A stretch of 64,000 nucleotides of DNA from JAJPHI01 sp035541875 (lineage in GTDB: Bacteria > Desulfobacterota > Binatia > Binatales > Binataceae). Every line of letters starts with the position of its first letter. The first letter of the stretch is position 1. The position numbers and the translations under genes were made by a program. The notes below the pieces were generated by a model. It did no database searches and had not been told where the DNA came from. It was given only the letters and a program-made list of their open reading frames with translations. Shown here piece after piece: positions 1 through 9,020 of this stretch. The stretch covers positions 1-64,000 of the forward strand of contig DATKML010000024.1 of assembly GCA_035541875.1 (NCBI GenBank), read 5' to 3'.

Positions 1-705
1 CGCTGGCGTCGGCTGCGGATGCTCCATCCGTTCGCGGAATCCCTTGATTTTCTCATGCATGAGCGCGACCAGTTGGTCATAACCCTGATTGTTGATAACC
101 CGATCAAACTGATTGCGATAATTCCCGACGATGCTGATCGCATCGATCGTGATGTCGTAGACCCGCCAGGAGCCCTCGATGCGATGGAGACGGTAGTTTA
201 CGTGCACCGGGTCCTTTTGTTCGGGGACGGTCAGATCGGTAAAGACCTGAGCGTAGTCTGGTCCATCGAACGCTTCGCGAAGATAATCGATCCTGGCCAG
301 AGGAGCTTCCTGCTGAATCCGCTGAACCGTGTAATCCTGCAATTTGCTCAGGAAGGCATTCTCGATGAACGTGGTGAAGAGCGGAACGAAGCCCTCCCGC
401 TGCTCGGGAGTCAGGCCGCGCCAATGATAGCCGAGGGCCGACTTGGCCATGTCGCTGAAATCAAAATGCTGCTCGGCGAGTTTCCGGAGTTCTTCGCGGC
501 GGGCTGCTAGCGGAACTCCCTGTTTCTGAAAAACAACGATGACTTGATTGAGGCCGTCGCGGATCTCTTGCAACGGATCGGCCGATGCCGCGGCCGCGAA
601 GGCAGGTGGGGTACTGAGCACGGCAACGATGGTCAGCAATATTGCGTGACGTATTGCTGACCATCGCGCTGAACGATTTTGTCGCTTTGGGCTAATCCAA
701 CGCAA
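1..705 (-). CDS. mlaC: MlaC/Ttg2D-family phospholipid-binding periplasmic protein (3' end outside window)
   Basis: MlaC is the soluble periplasmic carrier that shuttles phospholipid between the outer-membrane Mla complex and the inner-membrane MlaFEDB ABC transporter. The reading frame has a hydrophobic signal segment ending in an AFA site, then family-like text: HFDFSDMAKSALG, a stretch with LTPEQREGFVPLF, and near the end a DITIDAISIVGNYRNQF segment matching the C-terminal beta region. No ATG exists in frame upstream of the signal peptide; a TTG at about 705 is the best start and would overlap the end of the upstream dehydrogenase gene by 14 bases. The C-terminus runs off the window. The family is clear; the start is uncertain. 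Confidence 0.82.
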   Translation of the reverse strand, partial: MRWISPKRQNRSARWSAIRHAILLTIVAVLSTPPAFAAAASADPLQEIRDGLNQVIVVFQKQGVPLAARREELRKLAEQHFDFSDMAKSALGYHWRGLTPEQREGFVPLFTTFIENAFLSKLQDYTVQRIQQEAPLARIDYLREAFDGPDYAQVFTDLTVPEQKDPVHVNYRLHRIEGSWRVYDITIDAISIVGNYRNQFDRVINNQGYDQLVALMHEKIKGFRERMEHPQPTPA

Positions 706-2404
706 AAACAAAGAGCATCCCGGCTTCACTCGTCGCCTGAATAACCGGCGCACCGATCTTCCCGAGGATAGTCGGAACCGTGACCTGCCGACCGGCTACA
801 ACTGCGACGTATTGTTTCCCGCCTACTTGATAGGTTATCGGCGCGGCGCTGATTCCGCTACCGGCACGGAACTTCCACAGAGTTTCGCCGGTTTTGGCAT
901 CGAGTGCCTTGAACCATCCATCGATCGTGCCATGGAAGACGAGGCCGCCTGCCGTGGCGAGCGTGCCGCCGTCGAACCACAGGGGATCCTTGCTGGTCCA
1001 TACCGGCTTACGCGCGAGCGGATCCCAAGCCACGATCGCGGCCTGGTAATCGCCCGGGCCGCCGAAGAAATCGAAGTCCTTGATGCCGAGATAGAAAATT
1101 CCGGCGTGGTAATCGATCTTCTTTTCTTCCTGCAGATTCATGCAGAGATTGTTGGTCGGGATATAGACCAAACCAGTGTCGGGGCTGTAGGCCATCGGAT
1201 GCCAGTTCTTGCCGCCCAACATGCTGGGACAGATATTCTTGGCGATGTGCACGTCGGTCGGGCGCATGCCGGGAACTTCGTCTGGTTCACCGCTCTCAAG
1301 ATTCACGCTCTTGGCCCAGGTGACGTTGGCGAAGGTATCCGCTGAAAGGAGCCGCCCTGTGCGGCGATCGATCACGTAGAAAAAGCCGTTGCGATCGGCG
1401 TGCAGGATCACGGGCACGGTCTCATTGTTGACCTTGAGGTCGGTCAGCACCGATTCATTAACGCCGTCGTAATCCCAAGCGTCGGCTGGCGTGAACTGGA
1501 AGTACCATTCGATTTTCCCGGTATCGGGATGCATCGCGAGGACGCAAGACGAATAGAGGTTCGAATACTTGTCGTGAGGCTTGTTTTCCGCACGAGCCGG
1601 GACGACGTATGGTCCCGGATTGCTGGTGCCGTAAAAGATCAGGTTAAGCTTCGAATCATAGGACCCGACCAGCCACGGGGCTGCGCCGCCATGCTTCCAG
1701 CTATCACCCTTCCAGCTGTCGTTACCCTTCTCGCCAGGCCCCGGAATCATGTAGGTGCGCCATAACAATTTGCCGGAACTCGCCTCGTAGGCCGAGAGAT
1801 AGCCGCGGGCACCATACTCGCCGCCGGCAAAGCCTGTGATCACCCTGTCGCCGACGACCAGTGGCGGTGACGTGATGCTGGCTCCCTGCTTGTTATCGAC
1901 GACGGTAACTTTCCAGATTTGATTGCCGGTCTTGGCGTCGAGTGCGACCAGGGTTCCATCGAGCTGGCCAACGAACACGCGACCATCGGCGTAGGCCACG
2001 CCGCGATTGGCGACGTCGCAGCATGCAAACCGTCCGACGCTTTCAGGGATGTTCGATTTGTAACGCCATTTTTGTTCGCCGGTCGCCGCGTCGAGCGCAT
2101 AGACGAAGCGGGGACCCCACGAACTGGACAGATACATCGTGTCGCCGATAACGAGCGGGGTTGATTCGTTGGAGCGCAGCGTCCCCGTCGACACCGCGTA
2201 GACGGCGTGCAAACCCTTAACGTTATCGCGATTGATTGATTTGAGCGGGCTGTAGTGAGTGTCGGCGTCGTCGTTGCCATAAGTAGGCCATCCGACGTTG
2301 TCGCCGCCCGCTGCGTCCGCGGCCTGTGACACCTTTGCAGCAAGAGTGAGGGCGAAAACCAATATGCCCAATAAAGCGCCGTACCGCTTAAGTTTAGCTA
2401 CCAT
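692..2404 (-). CDS. PQQ-dependent alcohol dehydrogenase, lanthanide (XoxF/PedH-like) active-site type
   Basis: Periplasmic quinoprotein oxidising alcohols with pyrroloquinoline quinone as cofactor. An N-terminal signal peptide (ALTLAAKVSQA) is followed by an eight-bladed beta-propeller with repeated W-docking motifs such as ALDAATGEQKWRY. The adjacent-cysteine ring motif FACCD is at residues 127-130. The metal/PQQ site is visible: Glu in GGEYGARG, Asn in YGTSNPGP, and the catalytic Asp in WDYDG (about 311). The extra Asp two residues later (313) is the signature of lanthanide-dependent enzymes; calcium-type MxaF has Ala there. No cytochrome c domain is fused. The start at 2404 has a GAGGGGGA ribosome site; an in-frame ATG lies at 2428. 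Substrate cannot be told from sequence. Confidence 0.9.
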   Translation of the reverse strand: MVAKLKRYGALLGILVFALTLAAKVSQAADAAGGDNVGWPTYGNDDADTHYSPLKSINRDNVKGLHAVYAVSTGTLRSNESTPLVIGDTMYLSSSWGPRFVYALDAATGEQKWRYKSNIPESVGRFACCDVANRGVAYADGRVFVGQLDGTLVALDAKTGNQIWKVTVVDNKQGASITSPPLVVGDRVITGFAGGEYGARGYLSAYEASSGKLLWRTYMIPGPGEKGNDSWKGDSWKHGGAAPWLVGSYDSKLNLIFYGTSNPGPYVVPARAENKPHDKYSNLYSSCVLAMHPDTGKIEWYFQFTPADAWDYDGVNESVLTDLKVNNETVPVILHADRNGFFYVIDRRTGRLLSADTFANVTWAKSVNLESGEPDEVPGMRPTDVHIAKNICPSMLGGKNWHPMAYSPDTGLVYIPTNNLCMNLQEEKKIDYHAGIFYLGIKDFDFFGGPGDYQAAIVAWDPLARKPVWTSKDPLWFDGGTLATAGGLVFHGTIDGWFKALDAKTGETLWKFRAGSGISAAPITYQVGGKQYVAVVAGRQVTVPTILGKIGAPVIQATSEAGMLFVFALD

Positions 2405-2536
2405 CGATTGTCCCCCTCGCGAGAACATGCGGCTGAAAGACAGAGCAGTTTAGCCTAACTTTTGTCAAGTCCGCCTGCCGCAAAGCGGTTTGGACAGTGC
2501 CTCATAAGAGTATACTTGCTAGGCTTCGAGTGGTTT

Positions 2537-4807
2537 ATGGCAAAGACATCCAGCCGTAGCAGGTTCCTGGCTTTCCTCCTCTACGCGCTCTCAATACTGG
2601 GCGCAGTTCTCGGCTTCCTGGTGATCCAATCATGGGGACGCGCTTTGGTAGCGCCTGCACCTGCCATGGACGCGCTCAACACGTTCGGAAATGCGACAGC
2701 CGGGCACACGCACTCATCCGATCTACTCCATGTGCTGCTTGCTTTGGGTGCCGTTGTTGTGATGGCGCGGGTGGTCGGGGTGTTGTTCAGCCTCGTTCAT
2801 CAACCGCCCGTGGTCGGGGAGATTATTGCGGGGATCATGTTGGGACCCTCGTTGCTGGGTCGTTACGCCCCGGACGCATACTCATACCTCTTCCCGTCCT
2901 TTGTCATTCCGCCTCTGGGAATCGTGGCGCAGGTCGGCGTTATTCTCTTCATGTTTCTGATTGGCGTCGAACTGAATCTTTCCGATTTGCGCAAGAACGG
3001 CCACGCGACGATCGTGATCTCTCACGCCAGCATTGTCGCACCGTTCTCGCTGGGAGCAGTACTGGCGCTATTTCTCTACCCACGCCTCTCCTCGAGTGAT
3101 GTGCCGTTTACCAATTTCGCTCTGTTCTCAGGGGTAGCGTTATCGATCACAGCCTTTCCCGTGCTTGCGAGAATCCTCACTGATCGCCGCGTCAGCCACG
3201 GGCGTCTCGGAACGATCGCTCTAACCTGCGCCGCAGTCGATGACCTTACGGCATGGTGTCTGCTTGCGTTGGTGGTCGGCGTCGCTCGGGCGGAACAGGC
3301 TGGAGCCGCCAAAACGGTCACATTGGCGCTGCTTTATATCGTGATCATGGCCTTCGTGATCCGACCACTGATGCAGCGTCTCACGGTTCTTTATGGTAAC
3401 CGGGGGCGCCTCACCCAGGGCCTGATGGCGACGATTATCGTCCTGCTCCTGCTGTCGGCCTCAGCTACAGAGATGATTGGAATTCACGCCATCTTTGGGG
3501 CTTTTGCGTTGGGAGCGGTGATACCTCATGACAGCGGTCTTGCGCGGGAACTGACCGACCGTCTGGAAGACTTCGTGGTAGTATTGCTGCTGCCCGCATT
3601 CTTCGCTTTTACTGGCCTGCATACGCAAATCGGCCTGCTAAACAGCCCCCAGCAATGGTTTCTCTGCGGTCTGATCATCCTGGCTGCTTCGCTAGGCAAG
3701 TTCGGAGGAACGCTCTTTGGCGCGCGGATAACTGGTCTCGGATGGCGAGAGGGTGCTGCTTTGGGCGTGCTGATGAACACGCGGGGTCTGATGCAGTTCA
3801 TCGTGCTCGACGTTGGTTACGAGATGCACATTATCTCGCCGCTGCTGTTCGCGATGATGGTGATTATGGCCTTGGTGACCACGTTTGCGACGACGCCGAT
3901 CCTTCGCCTGGTGATGACTGAAGAGCCAGAGCAGGAGGCTCGACCGTCGAGGACCCGGTCGCTCGAAGCCCGCCGCAGCGCGATCCTAGTGCCGGTTGCG
4001 AATCCGCACGGAGTCGAGCGCTTGATCAATCTGGCGTTGATGGCGACGCCTGCGGAGTTGCCACCACCGCGTGTGCTAGCAATGGTACGTCGACCGGGCG
4101 GAGGCGTCCGTGCGACCCTGGATGAAAAGGAGGACAATCTCATCCCGCGCTCGGCTGCGTTGAGTGCCGCGCTCGAAATCGCGTGGAGTCGCGGAGCGGT
4201 TATTACACCTCAGGCAATTTGGAGCGATGACCCGGCAGGAGACCTGATCCGCTTGGCCGCGGAAGCCCGGATCGACTGGCTGCTGCTCGGGCCTCATCGA
4301 GCGGTCTTTGGCGCCGATTATCGAGGTGGTGTGGTGCGCACGATTCTCGATCGCGCTCGCACCCTACCGCTCAATGTTGCGATTGCAATCGAAGGCGGCG
4401 ACACCGCACTGGATGAACTGGTGGCGGTGGTCGACTCGAATGCCGACGCTCGCGGCGTGGTCGAGCTCGCTGCGCGCCTGATGCAAGGAACCGAAGCGAA
4501 ACTGAAGGTACTTCACGTCGCGCACGCCGGTGAGAACGACGGGTTTGCGCAGACGCAGATTTTAGCCCCGCTCGCGCAGTTCGCCGGGCCGCGACTGCAT
4601 GCGGTGACTCTGGAAGATCCCACGCTCGCCGAAGTGGTTGAACATTCGAAACCCGGGTTGGTCTTGATAGGGGCCGAGATGGCGGACCGTCTTGGTCTGG
4701 CGAGGCGCGGCTTTGCTGATGGGCGCGCGATGATCCTGGTACAAGGATCGAGAGTATCGTTCGCCGGAATAGTCGAGAGCGATTTGAGCGAGACCGCTGC
4801 GCTGTAG
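2537..4807 (+). CDS. Kef/CPA2-type cation:proton antiporter with C-terminal UspA-like tail
   Basis: Inner-membrane monovalent cation/H+ exchanger. From the ATG at 2537 it is 756 residues. About the first 480 form a dozen hydrophobic helices with CPA2 text: PPVVGEIIAGIMLGPSLLG, FLIGVELN, a VDDLTAWCLLAL segment carrying the paired acidic residues expected for ion binding, and GAFALGAVIP. The remaining 270 residues are soluble and look like two universal-stress-protein-like repeats, each with LLLGPHR- or VLIGAEM-like strands. A TTG-initiated longer form from 2462 is possible, but the ATG is favoured. It is divergent from the quinoprotein gene. The ion (K+ or Na+) is not determinable. Confidence 0.88.
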   Translation: MAKTSSRSRFLAFLLYALSILGAVLGFLVIQSWGRALVAPAPAMDALNTFGNATAGHTHSSDLLHVLLALGAVVVMARVVGVLFSLVHQPPVVGEIIAGIMLGPSLLGRYAPDAYSYLFPSFVIPPLGIVAQVGVILFMFLIGVELNLSDLRKNGHATIVISHASIVAPFSLGAVLALFLYPRLSSSDVPFTNFALFSGVALSITAFPVLARILTDRRVSHGRLGTIALTCAAVDDLTAWCLLALVVGVARAEQAGAAKTVTLALLYIVIMAFVIRPLMQRLTVLYGNRGRLTQGLMATIIVLLLLSASATEMIGIHAIFGAFALGAVIPHDSGLARELTDRLEDFVVVLLLPAFFAFTGLHTQIGLLNSPQQWFLCGLIILAASLGKFGGTLFGARITGLGWREGAALGVLMNTRGLMQFIVLDVGYEMHIISPLLFAMMVIMALVTTFATTPILRLVMTEEPEQEARPSRTRSLEARRSAILVPVANPHGVERLINLALMATPAELPPPRVLAMVRRPGGGVRATLDEKEDNLIPRSAALSAALEIAWSRGAVITPQAIWSDDPAGDLIRLAAEARIDWLLLGPHRAVFGADYRGGVVRTILDRARTLPLNVAIAIEGGDTALDELVAVVDSNADARGVVELAARLMQGTEAKLKVLHVAHAGENDGFAQTQILAPLAQFAGPRLHAVTLEDPTLAEVVEHSKPGLVLIGAEMADRLGLARRGFADGRAMILVQGSRVSFAGIVESDLSETAAL

Positions 4808-4825
4808 CACCGGCCACGGATATCG

Positions 4826-6010
4826 ATGTCCCAGCGTGACGGCTATGACGTCCTGGTCCTTGGCGCGGGCGCGGCTGGACTGATGTGCGCGCTGACGGCA
4901 GGCCAGCGCGGCAAGCGGGTTCTCGTCGTTGAGTCGTTACCCCATCCGGCGGCCAAGATCCTCATCTCGGGTGGTGGTCGATGCAATTTTACCAATCTCG
5001 AAATCAGTCCTGAGCGTTATCTCTCCAATAATCCGCACTTCTGCAAATCGGCGCTGAGCCGATACACGCAACACGATTTTATCGCTATGGTCGAACGCCA
5101 TCGGATCGCCTATCACGAGAAAACCCTTGGACAACTCTTCTGCGACGGGTCGGCGCGGGCAATCGTCGAGATGCTGATGCGGGAGTGCAATGACGCGGGT
5201 GTTGTTACGCTCTTAGGATGCGCGATCAGCGAGATTCGCCGGAGCGACGGTTTCCGCGTCGAGACCAACCGCGGCCATTTTAGGACGCAGGTGGTCGTAA
5301 TCGCGACCGGAGGATGCTCGATTCCGAAGATGGGAGCGACGCGTTTTGCCTTCGATCTCGCGCGACGCTTTGATCTACCACTGGTTGAGCCTCGACCCGG
5401 ACTGGTGCCGCTGCGTCTCAATGGCGAGGAACTGAGTCTTTGTAGTTCCTTGAGTGGCGTCTCGCTCGAAGTCGAAACCCAATGTGATCGTCAATCCTTT
5501 CGCGAAGCGATGCTGTTTACCCATCGGGGCTTGTCTGGCCCTGCGATCCTGCAAATCTCGTCGTATTGGCGAGCCGGAAAAGAGATTGAGATCGACTTGG
5601 CGCCCGAGCTTCGTAACGCTATTCGATGGCTCAAGCAGAAGCGGCAGGAACGCGCTAAGGCTCTTCTATCCAGCGTACTAGCGGAACTTTGGCCGACACG
5701 TTTGGCGCAGGCGATCGCCGCGCCGTGGAATGATCGGACGATGGCGAACCTGTCCGATCGGGAACTGGCCGCGCTCGCGCAACGAATCAAGCATTGGACC
5801 GTCTGTCCTAGCGGGTCTGAAGGATGGGACAAAGCGGAGGTGACCGTCGGCGGCATCGATACTGATGCGCTCTCGTCGCGAACGATGGAATCGCGCGAGG
5901 TGCCGGGTCTCTACGCGATTGGGGAAGCGGTGGACGTAACCGGATGGCTCGGCGGGTATAATTTCCAATGGGCTTGGTCCAGTGGATGGTGCGCCGGACA
6001 AGCGGTTTGA
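4826..6010 (+). CDS. NAD(P)/FAD-dependent oxidoreductase, HI0933/YhiN family
   Basis: Flavoprotein of the BaiN/YhiN (HI0933-like) family, 394 residues, close to the family's usual 390-420. The FAD-binding dinucleotide fold is at the N-terminus (VLVLGAGAAGLMCAL), followed by the family hallmark GGGRCNFTN and, near the C-terminus, GLYAIGEAVDVTGWLGGYNFQWAWSSG, the second FAD contact. Physiological substrate is unknown for most members; some reduce bile-acid enones. It starts 18 bases after the antiporter stop and is followed 18 bases later by the SAM hydrolase-like gene, so it probably belongs to a plus-strand operon running to about 7989. Confidence 0.9.
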   Translation: MSQRDGYDVLVLGAGAAGLMCALTAGQRGKRVLVVESLPHPAAKILISGGGRCNFTNLEISPERYLSNNPHFCKSALSRYTQHDFIAMVERHRIAYHEKTLGQLFCDGSARAIVEMLMRECNDAGVVTLLGCAISEIRRSDGFRVETNRGHFRTQVVVIATGGCSIPKMGATRFAFDLARRFDLPLVEPRPGLVPLRLNGEELSLCSSLSGVSLEVETQCDRQSFREAMLFTHRGLSGPAILQISSYWRAGKEIEIDLAPELRNAIRWLKQKRQERAKALLSSVLAELWPTRLAQAIAAPWNDRTMANLSDRELAALAQRIKHWTVCPSGSEGWDKAEVTVGGIDTDALSSRTMESREVPGLYAIGEAVDVTGWLGGYNFQWAWSSGWCAGQAV

Positions 6011-6028
6011 TGTGAGTAGCAATCGCGA

Positions 6029-6877
6029 ATGGTACCGAAAGAATCTTCCGACCTTGATCCGATAGCGATCCTTTCCGACTTTGGATACCGCGATCACTAC
6101 GCTGGTGTGATGAAAGGCGTTATCGCTTCGATTGCGCCCGCGGCTCAAGTGATCGACATAACTCATGGAATTCCGGCGCAGCAAATAGCAGCGGGTGCCC
6201 TGATCCTGAGTCAGAGCTGGCGCTTCTTTCCTCCGAGGACAATTTTTCTGGCTGTGGTCGATCCGGGCGTCGGGACTGATCGGCTTCCAATCGCGATCGA
6301 GACTCGAGCCGGCGCCCGTCTTGTCGGTCCGGATAATGGATTACTTGCGCCTGTGGCTCACGCAGCCGGAATCGAGCAGATCGTCGAACTGCGTAACCCG
6401 GAATATCGGCTGCCGGCCGCCAGCTCAACTTTTCATGGTCGCGATATCTTTGCTCCTGCGGCGGCCTGGATCGCTCGCGGCGTTCCACCCGATACCTTGG
6501 GTCCGCGAATCGATTCAATCGAAGAGCTGGATCTGGCTGCGGGCGTAATGCACGCAGCGCATACGCTGGCGGGCCGCGTCATTTACGTCGATACCTACGG
6601 AAATCTGGTGACGAATCTCTCGCGCCAGCAAGTCCAAGCATTTGCTGAGGGCGTCGAGCACGATAGTCTGTGGGTAAGAGTCGGCGGCAGCCCGGCTTTC
6701 AAGGTGGGTGGAACCTACGCTGAGGTTGCCGTGGGCGGCTCGTTAGCCCTCTTCGGCAGCTTCGAGATGCTGGAAATTGCGGTTCGTGACGGCGACGCGG
6801 CTGCTGTGTTCAAGGCCGGGATTGGTGCGCCGGTGATAATCGAGAAAGCGGAACACGGAAAGAAAAAAAGGCATTAA
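6029..6877 (+). CDS. SAM hydroxide adenosyltransferase (DUF62; chlorinase/fluorinase superfamily)
   Basis: Hydrolyses S-adenosylmethionine to adenosine and methionine using water as nucleophile; this superfamily also contains the halogenases. The 282-residue protein shows the family motifs in order: ILSDFGYRDHYAGVMKGVI at the N-terminus, VDPGVGTDR, GPDNGLL and DTYGNLVTNL. The segment typical of true fluorinases and chlorinases, a roughly 23-residue insertion, is not apparent, so hydrolase activity is the better call. Its TAA overlaps the ATG of the next gene by one base, implying translational coupling with the site-2 protease. Confidence 0.9.
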   Translation: MVPKESSDLDPIAILSDFGYRDHYAGVMKGVIASIAPAAQVIDITHGIPAQQIAAGALILSQSWRFFPPRTIFLAVVDPGVGTDRLPIAIETRAGARLVGPDNGLLAPVAHAAGIEQIVELRNPEYRLPAASSTFHGRDIFAPAAAWIARGVPPDTLGPRIDSIEELDLAAGVMHAAHTLAGRVIYVDTYGNLVTNLSRQQVQAFAEGVEHDSLWVRVGGSPAFKVGGTYAEVAVGGSLALFGSFEMLEIAVRDGDAAAVFKAGIGAPVIIEKAEHGKKKRH

Positions 6878-7989
6878 TGGAAGATTCGGGCCTCCCGCGG
6901 GAAAATCCTCAGATAGTCACTGAAATACCGCGCTTCGATGGCTTCGCCGAGCCCTATCGTGCTCCGGTTCAACCAGCCAAGCCACCAATTCATATCCCGC
7001 GGACCAACCGCGTTCTTTTTGCGCTGACCCTGCTTACGACGACACTAGCCGGAGCCCAGAGTGCAGGGGTTGAGGTTTCATTTGCGCATCCGCTGGATGC
7101 GCTGGTCGGCCTTTCCCAGGGACTCTCGTTTTCGATACCGCTGATGTCGATTCTGCTGGCGCACGAGATGGGCCACTTTTTGATGGCGCGTCGGTACGGC
7201 GTCGATACCAGTCTGCCTTATTTTATCCCTGCGATATTTCCGTCGATCTTTTCGATTGGGACTTTTGGCGCTTTCATCCGTATGCGATCGTTGCCGAAGA
7301 CCCGCCGAGCGATGTTCGATATCGGTGCGGCTGGCCCTTGGGTCGGGTTCGTAATCGCCCTAATCGCGATCATTATCGGTTTGAAGTTATCCGAAGTCAC
7401 TCCACTGGACACTGCATCCGGTGGAATCGAGCTCGGTAATTCCATCGTCTTCTGGTCGCTCTCGCGAGTAATCCTCGGCGTTGACCCCGACACAGTGAAT
7501 ATCACTTTGCATCCAGCGGCTTTTGCGGGATGGATTGGATTGCTGGTCACAGCCCTGAACCTTCTCCCGGTAGGCCAGCTCGATGGAGGGCACGTCGTTT
7601 ATTCGCTATTCGGACCGCGATGGCATCGGCGCATATCGCGCGCCGTATGGATGGGATGTCTCTTTATGGTATTGGTGCCGAAGCTTTTGGCGCTTTTGCC
7701 CGGAGTTCCGGAAATCAACTACTGGCCCGGTTGGATCATGTGGTTCCTGCTCATCCTGGTGCTCGGCCTGGGCCATCCGGTGACTCAGGATGCTGAGACT
7801 CCTCTTGCGGGCAAGCGTCGATTGGCTGCATGGGCGACGGTGCTGCTCTTTATCGTGACCTTCACGCCCGTTCCCCTCTCCTTTGTTGCTCCGAAGGAGC
7901 CGATCCCGCCGAGCGAAGGACCAACCTACAGCGTGATTCATCACGCACCGCCGAATAGTTCGTTACCGAGACATTCGCGAGCGCTCTAA
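6877..7989 (+). CDS. Site-2 protease family intramembrane metallopeptidase (M50)
   Basis: Intramembrane zinc protease, 370 residues. The zinc motif HEMGH is at residues 96-100 inside a transmembrane helix (ILLAHEMGHFLMARRYG), and the third ligand Asp236 lies in LLPVGQLDGGH. At least six hydrophobic helices are seen. The soluble N-terminus of about 45 residues is Pro-rich. No PDZ domain is present, unlike RseP, so it belongs to the shorter group also found in cyanobacteria and plants (EGY-like). Coupled to the SAM hydroxide adenosyltransferase by a TAATG overlap. The natural substrate is unknown. Confidence 0.9.
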   Translation: MEDSGLPRENPQIVTEIPRFDGFAEPYRAPVQPAKPPIHIPRTNRVLFALTLLTTTLAGAQSAGVEVSFAHPLDALVGLSQGLSFSIPLMSILLAHEMGHFLMARRYGVDTSLPYFIPAIFPSIFSIGTFGAFIRMRSLPKTRRAMFDIGAAGPWVGFVIALIAIIIGLKLSEVTPLDTASGGIELGNSIVFWSLSRVILGVDPDTVNITLHPAAFAGWIGLLVTALNLLPVGQLDGGHVVYSLFGPRWHRRISRAVWMGCLFMVLVPKLLALLPGVPEINYWPGWIMWFLLILVLGLGHPVTQDAETPLAGKRRLAAWATVLLFIVTFTPVPLSFVAPKEPIPPSEGPTYSVIHHAPPNSSLPRHSRAL

Positions 7990-8072
7990 GTGGTGCATCG
8001 GGCTCCGGATCGTATCTGGTCGGATGCTGCACGTTGAGAGAACTCTCGACAGGATGTTACGATCGTGCGGCG

Positions 8073-8765
8073 ATGGCGTTAGTTGAGCGGAGCTTCTATG
8101 AACGACAGGGGGCCGAAGCACTTGCGATGGGCCGCGAGTTCGACTGCTCGATGGAGTCGACAAACGCGGCGGTTAGCGCGATGACGCAGCGCTATACCGA
8201 CGAATTCGCGTCGGTGCTGGACGTCGGATGCGGCGCTAACCTCGCTTACGATTTGCCACTTGTTGCAGCCGGAAAGCGCGTGGTTGGAGTCGATTTTGCA
8301 CTGAACTTTCTGCGTCTTGCGCCCGCCGATCGGCACGGTGTCGATCTGGCTCAGGCTGACGCGCTGCGATTGCCCTTCCGCGGCAATTCCTTCGATGCGG
8401 TCATCTGCTCTGAGACGGTCGAGCATGTAGACGATGACCGAGGAGCAATCAGCGAAATCGCACGCATTTTGAAGCCTGCGGGATTGCTCTTTTTCACCGT
8501 GCCGACATTGTGGAGCGCCGCACGGATTATCGAAATGATGAAGACGCGCAATCTCACCATCCGACTGATGGAAGGACACGTGCGCGAATATTCGCCGCGG
8601 GCCGTACGCAAGTTACTGTCGCCCCATTTTGCGATCGAAGCGTGGTATCCGGTTGGCTGCGGATGGACCGGGCCGGTCGGAAAGCGAATCGAGAGTCTGA
8701 TTCAGAGTGGCTTGCTGCGTCGCTTTTCTAAGTCGGTCGCCGTGGTAGCGCGAAAGACCCGCTGA
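8073..8765 (+). CDS. Class I SAM-dependent methyltransferase
   Basis: Cytosolic methyltransferase of the Methyltransf_11 type. Motif I VLDVGCGANLAYDLP is near residue 50, followed by the acidic end of beta-2 (VVGVDFALNFL), the post-I segment AQADALRLPFRGNSFDAVICSETVEHV, and a C-terminal half with hydrophobic strands. The ATG at 8073 is chosen; a TTG at 8034 gives 13 further residues. Substrate unknown; the DAVICSETVEHVDD layout is common in quinone, lipid and small-molecule methyltransferases. It is the last gene of the plus-strand run and converges on the small minus-strand gene 4 bases away. Confidence 0.85.
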   Translation: MALVERSFYERQGAEALAMGREFDCSMESTNAAVSAMTQRYTDEFASVLDVGCGANLAYDLPLVAAGKRVVGVDFALNFLRLAPADRHGVDLAQADALRLPFRGNSFDAVICSETVEHVDDDRGAISEIARILKPAGLLFFTVPTLWSAARIIEMMKTRNLTIRLMEGHVREYSPRAVRKLLSPHFAIEAWYPVGCGWTGPVGKRIESLIQSGLLRRFSKSVAVVARKTR

Positions 8766-8769
8766 GCGC

Positions 8770-8979
8770 TCAGAGCGACCACCATCGCCGCAGCGCGACG
8801 ACAGACCATACGCCTTCAACCAGGCCGAAGGGCCATGCGCCTTGAAGGAAACCATAGGTCGAGCCCAACATGCACGCGACTGCGAAAGCCAGCACATACC
8901 AGTGCGAGCGATCTTCCAGGGCGTAGCAGATGAGCATCGAACTCACAGCGAACAAGCCAAACAGGGTAAGGCGATCCAT
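8770..8979 (-). CDS. Small two-to-three-helix membrane protein
   Basis: A 69-residue hydrophobic protein starting MDRLTLFGLFAVSSML, with two or three membrane helices and a tail ending VVALRRWW. The text SMLICYALEDRSHWYV and GFLQGAWPFGLVEGVWSVVALRRW resembles a small conserved family seen in many alphaproteobacteria and soil bacteria and annotated only as hypothetical. It sits between the convergent methyltransferase and the P450 gene. No function can be assigned. Confidence 0.75.
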   Translation of the reverse strand: MDRLTLFGLFAVSSMLICYALEDRSHWYVLAFAVACMLGSTYGFLQGAWPFGLVEGVWSVVALRRWWSL

Positions 8980-9020
8980 AATTTTGCGATGCCTATTTGA
9001 GCTTGTACGCGGTGGCGAGT

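Noticed and set aside
812..1345. 177-codon plus-strand open frame opposite the quinoprotein
   Set aside because: Antisense to a strongly supported PQQ dehydrogenase; an artefact of high GC.
6029..6877. A fluorinase or chlorinase
   Set aside because: The superfamily fits, but the insertion typical of halogenating members is not visible; the hydroxide adenosyltransferase call is safer.
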